From Chrysomallon squamiferum (lineage: Eukaryota; Mollusca; Gastropoda; Neomphalida; Peltospiridae): 47,500 nucleotides of DNA. The first letter of the stretch is position 1, and every line of letters begins with the position of its first letter. Shown here in pieces: positions 11,733 through 22,677 of the stretch. The stretch covers positions 11,624,577 through 11,672,076 of the forward strand of contig CM022666.1 of assembly GCA_012295275.1 (NCBI GenBank), written 5' to 3'. The notes below the pieces were generated by a model. The model had not been told where the DNA came from and did no database searches. It saw only the letters and a list, made by a program, of their open reading frames with translations. The translations under genes and the position numbers were made by a program.

Positions 11733-14037
11733 CATCTTTCTAATTCCTTGTATTTTACACCTTTGCCCCCGAATTATATTACAAAATAATAACGGAAAAA
11801 TGTTAAAATTAAAAACAAAAGTTATATTACACTGAATGGAATAAAATATTCGAGAATCTAATTGTTATTATTATTTTTTTCGGTGACCAGTGTTGGAAAA
11901 TCAATTAACAAAGGTCACTTCTGCGTCACCCAGCAGGGACAGTAAGCGCCGACTGCTGAATGGGTTAGCCTAGAAAATACATTAACTCTTCCCACTTAAG
12001 TTTCCCACTCCACGTGAGAAATAAGGTAGTTTTTCCTTAACAATGATAGGTGGTTCTGATACTGCTGAATATTTATTACAAGAGAGTTTCCTGTGTCTGT
12101 TCTGTGGTGAGGGTAGGTGTCTGGTGAGTCTGTCTGGCACGTGCCTCTGAGTCCGCGAGCGGCATTTCACGGTCGCCGAGTTGTACTGAGTCCGGAAATT
12201 GAAAAGCACCATCACTGAAAGCATCTGTAAGAGTCGCTTCACTAATTTACCTTATCAACAGACTTCTCTTTCAGTTCCCATCACTTTGTGACCGGCAAAC
12301 ACTGCTGATAAAACAACCAGCTCTTTTCAGATAGAAAAATAACATACGTTTGTTTTAAGCCTTTTTAATACGTTCACTGATAACGACAAAATAATGGAGT
12401 CACAATGACATTTTACTGTTTTTTATTTATTTAGGCTGATATGTTGTTGATATGGTAATATCTCCTAGATATCTCCTAGATATATAATAATGATGGTGAT
12501 TATAGTGAGAAGACTAAATGACATTAGTTTTCTTTCTTCAAGTAAATCTTTAGACGTCAGGTAGGGTTGATCTGGTTTGGAGATTTTTGTTGTTGTTATT
12601 TTGGTAATTTTTTAATAAAAATAAAAAATAAAAAAAAATTCCGAAAATAGAGACTGATTTAGCTTTTAACAGTTTGCATTTAAAACAGAAAAAGAAAAAA
12701 AATATATATCATAAACATCAGTATTTCGTTTCTTAATTTCAAATTTTATATTCACCCATTATGAAATGTAGTAGTGCCGAGGAATCTGAAATAACGTAAT
12801 TGTAGTCAGATTATATTCCAATCATTTTTACATATAAATATATTATTACATAAAAATATTTTTTCAAAGAATGTTAAACTCTTGTGCAATAAACAAATTC
12901 TTCTGTCGCCTTTTTAAATGTGTGAAAAAAAATGTTCAAATATTAACACTACATCTGAGCAAGAATAACTTTTCTTCTAGCAGCTGATGGTAGACTTGAA
13001 AAAACTAGAGTAAACATCATTTTTTACAAACCTTTTGTATTTTTAAACAATAGCTTTAATCAAGTAGTAAGTATTTGATGGTTTTTGATATGTTTGATAT
13101 ATTTTGATGTGATTCAGAACTACTAGTAGATTTTTCACCGTTGAATAATCTTTTTCTTTACTTTCTTTTCTCATTTACTGCAATTCATTCATTCCTTATT
13201 CGATATTTTCATTTTCTTCTCACCATATTTCATTTTTATCTCTAACATGTTTTAGGTTTGTTTTGTTGATATTTAGGAAGGATTTTTTCCTCATATTTCT
13301 TGTAAAAAAACAACCCAAAAAACAACAAAAAAACGGATGGTTTGTGGTCATAGAATGTAAAATTAAGTGATTTGGAATTCCTCCAGGTATTAATATAATA
13401 AATGTGTCAATAAATTTCACATTAAACAGATCTCATTAATATTATTCTTTATGAAAGCATCCCGCAGGTTTTCTATTTCCATGAGTTTTTCACCCGCTTA
13501 ATGGGGCAAAGTCGGATGCAAAAAATACAGAATGAAAAGCTATGTGAAACAATCAGATACTGTCAGGGCTTGACGAGTATGACATATGCAGGTCTATCAG
13601 TCGCTGTTTAATACAATGCTATTGAACAGATAAACACATATATATCTTTCCTTTCAGTGCGGTAAAGAGACAGTTATTTCCTATTTAAACAACTATCCAG
13701 CTGCTTTGCAGATTGGTTTCACTCTAGGGACAGAAAGAGAATTAAAACACAGTTCATATTTTTACACATTCAGTGTTCTATTGTCCGGCTTGCCTGCTTT
13801 GATTTGGCATCAGGTGTCGCGGACAGCTACTAATTAATCCTATCACACCGGCTCTGTTAATCAACTCGCATTTAATTATCTCACATTTTAAAATACGCGA
13901 TATACGGATTAGCTTAGCATAATAAGATTTTTTTTTTTTTAAAAAAAAAAGGAAAAAAAAAAAAAAACGAAAATTAATGTAAAAACTTTCAAATTCAGCA
14001 TTATGTTTTTCGTTAATCAAACTTTTAATAAAAATGT

Positions 14038-14054
14038 ACTACTACACTACTACT

Positions 14055-14087
<33 letters not shown>

Positions 14088-14105
14088 CTACTACTACTAC
14101 TACTA
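14038..14105. repeat. CTA trinucleotide microsatellite
   Basis: Imperfect ACT/CTA repeat, with a short TAATAATAA run just after it. Confidence 0.9.
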
Positions 14106-15490
14106 TTATAATACTACTATAATAATAATACAAAATTTCAAGATATCGAATGCTACTTTATATTTTATTATTGAATTATTATCATGACTGTAAACATTTC
14201 GTGAAAATAACTACATTTGAAGAAAAAAAAAAAGAAAAACAGTGTAATTTCATCTGCGACCCACGTGAAGAAAAAAAAGAAGAAAACCAGTAATTTCAGT
14301 TTGGCAACAGAGAAGAAATGTGTGAGATTTGAAAACGTTCTGGTATTTCATTCATTTTGACGTCTGTGTCTACCAATTACCTTCAGTGTCATCAGACACG
14401 TCAGAAATGAACGTGGCGTAAAGAATCAACAGCTACTCAACACCACGCAGAAGACGCTACCACGAGATGACGATGTCGTTGACGTCGTTTCATGCTTGTC
14501 TAACGACGAGAATAACTGTTTTATCAAATAAATGAATCTGTCAAGTATATAGATAGCTATATGAATACATACATGCATACATACAGACAGACAGACAGAC
14601 AGACAGACAGAAAAACAATGAGTTGGAGACAGAGAATTTTGTTTCCATTGTACATATTCAGACGAAAACTGTTAAATATCATTTTAAAACTTGGATGTGG
14701 TAAAGTTTGAACGTACTAGTTTGATTCGAGTTTTACTTTTTGTGTGTGTTTCACGTATTTCAAAAAATATCAGTAATATTTGGCGAGTTTTTATCAGTTT
14801 CGCATTAGAAACAAGTTGAGTTAAATAGGAATCCGGTTGAATAACGTCTCTGCTGTACATTTTTTTAAAGCTGCTTTCGAAGTTGTCATACTGAAGGAAA
14901 ATGTTATGTAAAAAAAAAAAAAAAAAGTCATTTTCTACGTCTGCTTAATTTTAGACCTCGATTCAAAGCACAACCAGATCTTTAATTTAGATAGGACAAA
15001 ATCACCTGTAATTTCACTTCATTAAAAGGCATCTACAGTGAATGAATATTGCTCGAAGCTAGAGTGAGGATATCTAGTTCTCAGCGACAGTGTTTTTAGA
15101 ATGTCCAAGCCGCAGTTGCCTCAGTTCACAGATAGTCTGATACTTGTAGCGTTTCTTATGTAACCTAAATTCACACGTAACTGATTAATCTGTCGCATTA
15201 AACAAAATTAAGATTTTCACTACATAAAATTAATGGGTTTCGTCTAGTTTAGTCTAATCCAACAAAAAACAAAACAAAAATAATAATAATAATAATAATG
15301 AATGAATGAACGAATAAAAAAAAAAAAAAAAAAATAAAATAAAATAAATTAATTAATTAGTAATAATAAATTACAAAATCAATCAGTCATTTAGTCAATA
15401 ATTTAATAATTAATTAGCTGATTAGCTAATCATGAAAAGATGGAAAACTGGAATTTCTTAAAAGCTTAATTAATTCAAGTCGTGAAATTC

Positions 15491-15626
<136 letters not shown>

Positions 15627-17377
15627 AATGGAGGATTTACTCACTGTGTATTGAAAAACAAAGGGAATGAATCACGTGAAAACAAGCATTCTCCGAAATG
15701 GCACTCGTTTTGTTTGATGGCATCTTTAATTTTTCTTTTTTTTCTTTTTTTTTTCAAGATTCAAGAGATGTTTAAAAAAAAAAAAAAATTAATTAATACT
15801 GAAAGACAGATTCCAGTTTCAAACATTCAGTTATCATAAATGTACAAGTAAAATAATTTTTTTAAATTTCCTAAATGTACCAAACAAGAGTTTTGTTTCA
15901 TTCACTCTCAGAAAGCTCATGACATAAGCAAATATTTAAGAAATATTGCTTAAGTTTAATAACGAATAAAAGTTTCTTCGCAGTTTCTGTTTGATATTTG
16001 AAAACAAAAAATAAATTTGTAATAATTTGAATAAGGGTCGGCATCACGGAATGAAACATCAGTGGATACAATATTAAGTCATTCGAGTATTCAGTTTTTA
16101 AAAATCTCTTCTTAGTATTTTGATAAACAATACGTAATCTCCGTCTCTTAAAAAGAAACAGAAACGATCCTATCAAAGTCTAACACACGTTGATTATGTA
16201 ACACACTAAACACTCATCGAACTTTTAACTGACAGCGTGAAGTGACCGCGAATCACAAAACAATCATTTCTCCTCGTTGTTTATTCGTGTTTTCAAACAG
16301 TTTCACATATTTATAGTTATCCTCAAATCATTACATCAGCAGTAGCTGTGTTGTATAATTTCTACATACAAATAAGTTTTAGAACAGAGTTTATAATTTC
16401 TGTTTATTGTTCAGTGATATTAAGGTAATGTTGAAGATTAGATTATTTTTTAATTGTTTTCATCAGTCTAATTAGCTCTTGAAATTATCGAGGCACTTCA
16501 TAAACTTGGTCAAGGATTAAGAAGAATGTTTTTTTGTTAACAAAACTCTTTTTTGTCCTGTTGTTTTCTTCTACGTACATTTTAATTCATTTTCTGCTCA
16601 ATAAAAATAACGACTGGTTATAATGTGTGTCTTGAATTACTGTAATGAGCATGGAGGCGAAATCTGCAAAATCTGCCTTCACGTGATATTTAGAATACGA
16701 TTCACGCCAATTTAAACTTTCCAACAGGATGGTGAAAAATGTTAATTATATGTCACAAGAGTGATTTGTAAACTAAAGTGAAAATGACCTGTCATCAACG
16801 ACGTACTAATATTAATTTAATTAAAATAACGAATGAGATAAAATACTCGGCTGCCCTCTGAAGATCTAAAAGCCTGTTGATCATTTTCCCAGTTGGAAAT
16901 CAATGTAAAGATGTAGCCGAACAAAATTAGAATAACTGATCGTGACTAGGACATCTTTAATTTTGTTTCACTAATTTCGACTGGGACTGGAGAGATCGCA
17001 GTAATTTGATATACTGGTGGGCATCTAAGAAATGTGTATATTTGCAAGTCCTTAAAATCCACAGAGATAGATTTATTCTGTGCAGAAAGATGAAACACTT
17101 CACAGATTTTCTGAAGAATCACGTTAATCTTTTTTTATTTATTAGGAATTTATTTTATTACGCTGAATATATAAAACTTGTCGTTAACTGTAGACTTGAC
17201 GTCATTACTGTTTCAAAAACTCTGCTTCAACAATTTTTTTTTTTTTTTTTTTTTTTTTTGTTCGTTCTTTTCATGTCAGATATCAACTAAATATGTATTT
17301 GTATATACTTCCATGTAAATGTTTCACGGATTCTAGGCTAATTATATAAGCAATACAATTTTTATAACTATTAATGA

Positions 17378-17419
<42 letters not shown>
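17378..17419. repeat. AAT trinucleotide microsatellite
   Basis: AAT repeat of about 42 bp inside the neuropeptide intron. Confidence 0.9.
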
Positions 17420-17420
<1 letters not shown>

Positions 17421-17784
17421 TGCATAACATTCTTTTTTTTGGTTTTTCTATTGAGAAGGCATGTTTCGAAATTGTCCACGTGAAAGATTACGTTAAAAAA
17501 GTGTCTCGAGCAAAGAGACCGCCGAGCTTTCATTTTTACAGGAACACGACACACTTTGTGTTATTGTTCATTATATTTCATTCATTGATACAGAGGTAAC
17601 AACACAGGACTTTGTTCAACATGACTGGTATAAAGGAAAATTGAGATTCAGTTAGTCTGTATTCTCAGTCAGATTCTAATCTAATTTTGGTTACAAGTTG
17701 CTTGCAACAACAATGCACGTGTATTCCCCCCCCCCGCGGGCAGGGGTACAAAAGATGTTAGCAAACATTAAAGTGTAAAGCTAA

Positions 17785-18235
17785 ATGATACGTTCACTGA
17801 AGAATTCACGTCTAGGGGGACTCTGCCCCAATTTTGCGTATTCCGAATGTGGATTTGGAGGAGGTGTAGAATTTCATTGCACCAACTGTGTCGCAACAAA
17901 ACATTTTATTGTAAACATTAACTTGAAATTATTTCGATACCGGTTTATGCAGAGAATCATTTCATCCTGTCTAATCACTAGAAGCACTAGAAACATCGCT
18001 TTAAAACATGCGAAACTTGCATCTAGTGCCATGTCAATAATGAAGAGGTTCGAGTATCTGCCTCGTAAAACCAAGTTTTCATCAGAATTTCAGCCATTAC
18101 CTTGGTTTAATTAACCGCAAAGTGGGCCGTATCTATGATGGAGAATATTTTGAAGACGTCAGTAAACAATGGTCAAGCCATCGAGTTGTCACGGAGCAAT
18201 TTACCTCGCTCCATCTTGTTAAAAAGCCCGTGTAA
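17785..18235 (+). pseudogene. Possible transposase relic (Mutator-like Cys-pair region)
   Basis: The first frame (17785-18114, 109 codons) contains CGFGGGVEFHCTNC followed by an FxxxI-rich stretch and a helix-like segment. The spacing of a glycine-rich turn, a C-x2-C pair and a following aromatic stretch recalls the Cys-rich part of Mutator-like transposase-derived proteins that are repeated in some invertebrate genomes. In a shifted frame, coding-like sequence continues (INRKVGRIYDGEYFEDVSKQ) to a stop near 18235, suggesting an old frameshift. The region is less AT-rich than its surroundings. No terminal repeats or target duplication were found. The family assignment is weak inference from memory of the pattern, and it could be a chance frame. 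Confidence 0.25.
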
Positions 18236-18803
18236 TCAACGACTTGCGACAAAATTTGATTGAACCGTGCTTACAAACCGGACGTGATACAAATAAGGAT
18301 GAGGACTAGGCCATTTTTTCATGACAAATTAACCTAAAGAATTGGAAGGGCAATTTTTTTTTTTTTTTTTTAAACCTTCATTTACATTCGAATGGTATTT
18401 CTATTCAACAATTGATATTATGTCCTTTTTCTATCTCTCTCTCCATCTCGATTTACAAAACTTATAAAAAGGCGAGATGGCATGATTTATTTAGTTTTTT
18501 CCCACTTAAACTGATTTATCTGATACAGTCAAATAAAACAGAATTTCTTCACGAATTAAATATAGGGAAAACTGTATCCACGACGGCAGAATAATTTCTA
18601 TCACACTATTTCCACGATATTCAAATTAGATTTTTCTTTCTTAAATACCGACGTAACTTTAAAAAACCTGTACTTTAAAAGTAACCTTTCAGAACACATT
18701 TATCAAACAAAGTAATAACTGAATTGTTTATAACATATTTTTATTTTATTTTATTTGGAAGGTAAAAGCATATTATTATTATTGTGTGGTTATATAAATC
18801 ATG

Positions 18804-18804
<1 letters not shown>

Positions 18805-18856
<52 letters not shown>
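18805..18856. repeat. GT dinucleotide microsatellite
   Basis: A 52-bp GT tract abutting the left target-site duplication of the hAT-type element. Confidence 0.95.
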
Positions 18857-18857
<1 letters not shown>

Positions 18858-18864
18858 CTGTACA

Positions 18865-19235
18865 TAGAGCCGGATTAAGACATTTAGAGGCCCTAAACAC
18901 TAAAATTATTTTGGTACTTCATTTGTATCTAACTCATGTTATAAGCAATAATAAATAATAAAATAAAATTTATTTTTCCCAAAAGAAACAAAACTCATAG
19001 TAAGCTGGAAAATAATGTTTACTTTTATGTACTCCACTATTTTTATATTTGAAAAGTTTGTTCTTGTTTTTTTTTTAAATTGCAAAGTATTTAGTTATTT
19101 TAATATATAATTAACTTCTATTATAATAATAATTATTATTCTTGTTCAAAACTGCTACTATAAATATCTGTGGTGCCCTTTTCCCTTGATGGCCCAAGCA
19201 CGTATTTACTTTGCTTACTGGTTAATCCAGCCCTG
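18865..19235. mobile_element. Non-autonomous hAT-type element (371 bp) with 8-bp target duplication
   Basis: The left end reads TAGAGCCGGATTAAG and the right end, read inward on the other strand, reads CAGGGCTGGATTAAC; they share the pattern AGRGCYGGATTAA. The element is flanked by ACTGTACA (18857-18864) and ACTGTATA (19236-19243), an 8-bp direct repeat with one mismatch. Eight-bp duplications and CAG-type termini are hallmarks of the hAT superfamily. Subterminal GGCCCTAAACAC on the left has a diverged counterpart near the right end (GGCCCAAGCACG on the plus strand). At 371 bp with no open frame it cannot be autonomous. It sits in the neuropeptide intron, about 130 bp before the peptide-coding exon. 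Confidence 0.8.
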
Positions 19236-19367
19236 ACTGTATATTCTAAGCAAATAGAAATAAATATCTCTTAAACTTCACTAAGCATGAACTTGTATTT
19301 TGTTATGTGTTAGCTTGCATAGGAGTAAACCTAAGATTAATAACTGACTTGGTTTATGTATTTTCAG

Positions 19368-19842
19368 TAAATCTGTTGCCGCCAGTCAAAACAATGAGAA
19401 CTTGAATCCCGAGAAGAAAGATCTGGACTACATTGGTTCTGGTTTTATCAAGCGATTTCACAATGGTCAGGGCCTCGGCAGAAACCGGCTCTTTGACCCA
19501 GCTGAATATGATCTGGTAAAAGAACAAAAATCGAAAAAGGATTTGGACTATTTGGGCACAGGTTTTATCAAAAGAGACGATGATGCCTCTGAACAATCTG
19601 CCCAGAAAAGAGTTTTGGATCCAATTGGCTCAGGCTTCATTAAAAAGCGGCTACTCGATCCAATCGGAAGTGGATTCATCAAAAGAGGCCACCTGGACCG
19701 CATTGGAAGTGGATTCATCAAAAGAGGACACCTGGACCGCATTGGAAGTGGATTCATCAAAAAGAGTCAACTGGATTATGCTGGGAAAGGATTTATCAAA
19801 AATAAGCGACCGTTTGACGCGATTGGTGCAGGCTTTATTTAA
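19368..19842 (+). CDS. Neuropeptide precursor, exon 2: eight LDxIGxGFI-type peptides
   Basis: With exon 1 this makes a 180-residue prohormone. Eight related peptides share [LF]D-x-[ILA]-G-x-GFI: DLDYIGSGFI (41-50), DLDYLGTGFI (81-90), VLDPIGSGFI (105-114), LLDPIGSGFI (118-127), two copies of GHLDRIGSGFI (130-140 and 143-153), SQLDYAGKGFI (156-166) and PFDAIGAGFI (171-180), which ends at the stop. KR, KK or KKR follows copies 1-6, KNKR follows copy 7, and a basic pair precedes every copy, as prohormone convertases require. No Gly precedes the dibasic sites, so the peptides should have free, non-amidated C-termini. Acidic or hydrophilic spacers lie at 53-78 and 93-102. The pattern resembles insect orcokinin-B peptides (LDSIGGG type) and, more loosely, pedal peptides, but the GFI ending is distinct; the family link is inference. 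AATAAA lies 34 bp past the stop (19876-19881). Confidence 0.88.
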
Positions 19843-19875
19843 AACTGGCTTAGCAAACAATTACAGAAAAACAGT

Positions 19876-19881
19876 AATAAA
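19876..19881 (+). terminator. Polyadenylation signal of the neuropeptide gene
   Basis: AATAAA shortly after the stop codon. Another AATAAA near 20485 could give a longer 3' UTR. Confidence 0.5.
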
Positions 19882-20869
19882 AACTTTGTTATCAGAATAG
19901 ATGCATTCTAAGCACACATCTTAAACAAATGTAATTTTGACACTTTTTATTACTGCCATTATTTTCTTCTCCAAATACTGAGAGACTTTCAAAATTATTT
20001 CTGATTTATTGCGATCAGAATAATAATAATAATAATAATAATAAAATTAAAATTAACATAATAATCATCATCATCATCTTATGAAGTTTGAATCATTATT
20101 AAAGATGGTTCACAGAAATCCAGAATATTTATACAATTAGGAATCCTCTAAATTCCATAGCAGTAATTTCTTTTGTAATCGAATATTATCAATAGCAAAG
20201 TTGTTTAAATATTTCTTTCATTTTCGTGTGTGATAAACAATAGCTATTCTGAAGATGTTTTTTCTAGGTTTTCTTTTTTCATTTATTCACGAAATCACAA
20301 ACACAAAGTCTTTATTGATTGTTTGCTGTCTTTTAAAATAGATAAAATATTGCAATAAATTAAGCAGCAATAATTACAAACATGAAATATGCTTTTATTT
20401 TTAATTTAGATGTTCACTTTATCTTTTTACTTTTAAAAAAATGTGTGCTTAATTTGTTATTTTAATTTTTCTGGAATCTTTCAACAATAAAGAAATATAC
20501 AATTCTAACATTTTCTCTTCTTGTTGCTGTTAATACATTTTTCTTTGTTTTTCTCTGCTTGATTAACTCATACGTAATACAAACATCTGCGCTTGCATGA
20601 AAAACTACTCGATGCAGATTTGATGAGTTATTCAGTTCATTTTTGTCTAGTTGATAGATTGTACTTACACACAGCTGTTTTAACAGATAACAGTCTCAAC
20701 AAAATGCTCATAGTTTAATGAAAAAAAAGTATAATGAAACAAACACGTCACTGATCTAACTTTTTAACTTTCACCGATTTACGACTAAGCGTTCTTTTAC
20801 TCTTTTCTTTTTCTACGTATTTAATTATTGTTACTGCTGCTGCTGCAACTACTACAACTACTAGTGTTA

Positions 20870-20872
<3 letters not shown>

Positions 20873-20922
<50 letters not shown>
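20873..20922. repeat. TTA trinucleotide microsatellite
   Basis: Uninterrupted TTA repeat of about 50 bp. Confidence 0.95.
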
Positions 20923-21258
20923 GCCTTCTTTTTTTTTCCGCGATTTTCTCACATAAAGCAATTTGTCCAGGACGTCTTTTCAGTTTTCCTGGGATTATAC
21001 TCACTGAGCATGACACAAAATCATTCATATCGATTGCACGTTTTCTTCTAGCAGAAGAGCAATCGTGTTAAAGGAAATATTTGAAAAAATAAGATTATGT
21101 GAACTAACAGCGTTTTTCGTTCTTTTTTCTCTTTTTTTTTCCCACCCCTCACCTTTTTTTGATCTCAAAACAGACATTTCTGTAACAAACATATCAGTGT
21201 TTTATGAAACTTCTACTATTCTTGTTGCTAGTGGTGAACTTTTGGGGATACAAATAAA

Positions 21259-21327
21259 TTATTATTATTATTATTATTATTATTATTTTAATAATTTTAT
21301 TTTATTTTTTTTTTTTTTTTTTTTTTT
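21259..21327. repeat. TTA array followed by a poly-T run
   Basis: TTA repeats (21259-21288), a short AT spacer and then 23 T residues. Confidence 0.9.
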
Positions 21328-22677
21328 GCAGTTGGTAGATTTTTCTCTAAACCACTGGTTTACAATAAATAAAAGCCGCCAAATCACCTAGAATAAAAAT
21401 AAACAGATATGTCAGACGACTCAAAAATAGTAATGTAGAATAAATAAATAAATAAATAAATAAATAAATAGATAAATATCCATGTCGCATAAAAGAAGAC
21501 TGGGGTACTGTGGTAAACACTGACTTGTAGTAACTGCAGGTTTCCACAGTGAGTGGATTTTGTTTTGCAGATTACATCTCCAGTGTTAATTAATTGCATC
21601 CAGAGATGATATTACATAATAAAGATTATCTACTGGACTAGAAAACTGTAGTTTAAGGAGTATGTTGTAGAATATATTAATTCACGAAATGCAGTTAATT
21701 ACACAAGGCAGCTGTGGTTTCAACTGCAATTAGTTTTAAAAAGTAATAGATATAAAACTAGACTAGATAGTCATAAAACTTTCCTAACAAATCTTATATA
21801 AATTGTATTATTTAAAATCTATTAAACAATTTAGCTTAATGTATCAATATATCAGCATAAACAGAAAGGCTACAAATGTTAGTGGAGCACACGCACAGAC
21901 AAATTATATATTAACAGGGTTAATGAAATCTGGAACATCAAATGAGACTGAGGTGCATAAGTTTGTGAGTTCAAGCTGCAAAGAAGATTCCAGACACAAA
22001 TATGGAACAGGATATTTCTGTCAGTTGCATGAGAACTAGCTAAAACTAATAATATATCAATATTTATGAAAATTAATAAAATATAATAAACACTGTAAAA
22101 GTTTAACAATTTTATGTACATTTGAATATTTGTATCATGTCATTTGACAAAGTCCTCTTCACCTATGATCTGCTCTATGTCAACAAAGGTTCTAGCTTAA
22201 ATATCAAATGATGATCATTCATCAGACATAAGAAAATACTATAAAAACAATTTGTCAACATCAGATTTGGTAATTTCAGCATTTTAAAGTTAATTTCAGC
22301 TGATAGTTTTTATATAAAATTATTTACTCAGACATTCTGACACTTTATAAAATGTTATTTACATTTTCCAACTATTTTAATGTAAAAAAATCATGATAAT
22401 GGTCATCTCATTTCTCAAAAATACTTTTAAATATTGCTCAGATCTGTGAAAAAGAAACAGTCAAAAACTGTTACTTACTAACTTCAAATCTGTATTCAGC
22501 AGACTCTGTCGGAAATCAATTCACAGATCAAAATTGCTTCACCAGATGCAAATTATTTCATTTGATGTTTTTTTTATTTTAAAATAATTACTGAAATGAC
22601 ACTTTACAATTGATATCTGTACAGTAAGAAGAAAAAGAAACTGTCTGAGTGACAGACTGTGACATGAAGATGAGGTG

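Larger units (their letters stand above)
19882..22572. other. Intergenic stretch between the neuropeptide gene and GPALPP1
   Basis: No supported gene. It contains TTA arrays at 20873-20922 and 21259-21288, a poly-T run at 21305-21327 and a TAAA array at 21438-21471. The open frames at 21803-22039 and 21879-22121 overlap on opposite strands and have no family signature. Confidence 0.5.

Noticed and set aside
11982-12242. Minus-strand frame of 86 codons with a hydrophobic beginning
   Set aside because: It starts at a GTG, not an ATG, and has no splice signals or downstream domain to support it.
19548-19900. Open frames antisense to, and in another frame of, the neuropeptide exon
   Set aside because: They repeat only because the coding strand repeats; no signal peptide, cleavage sites or sensible start.
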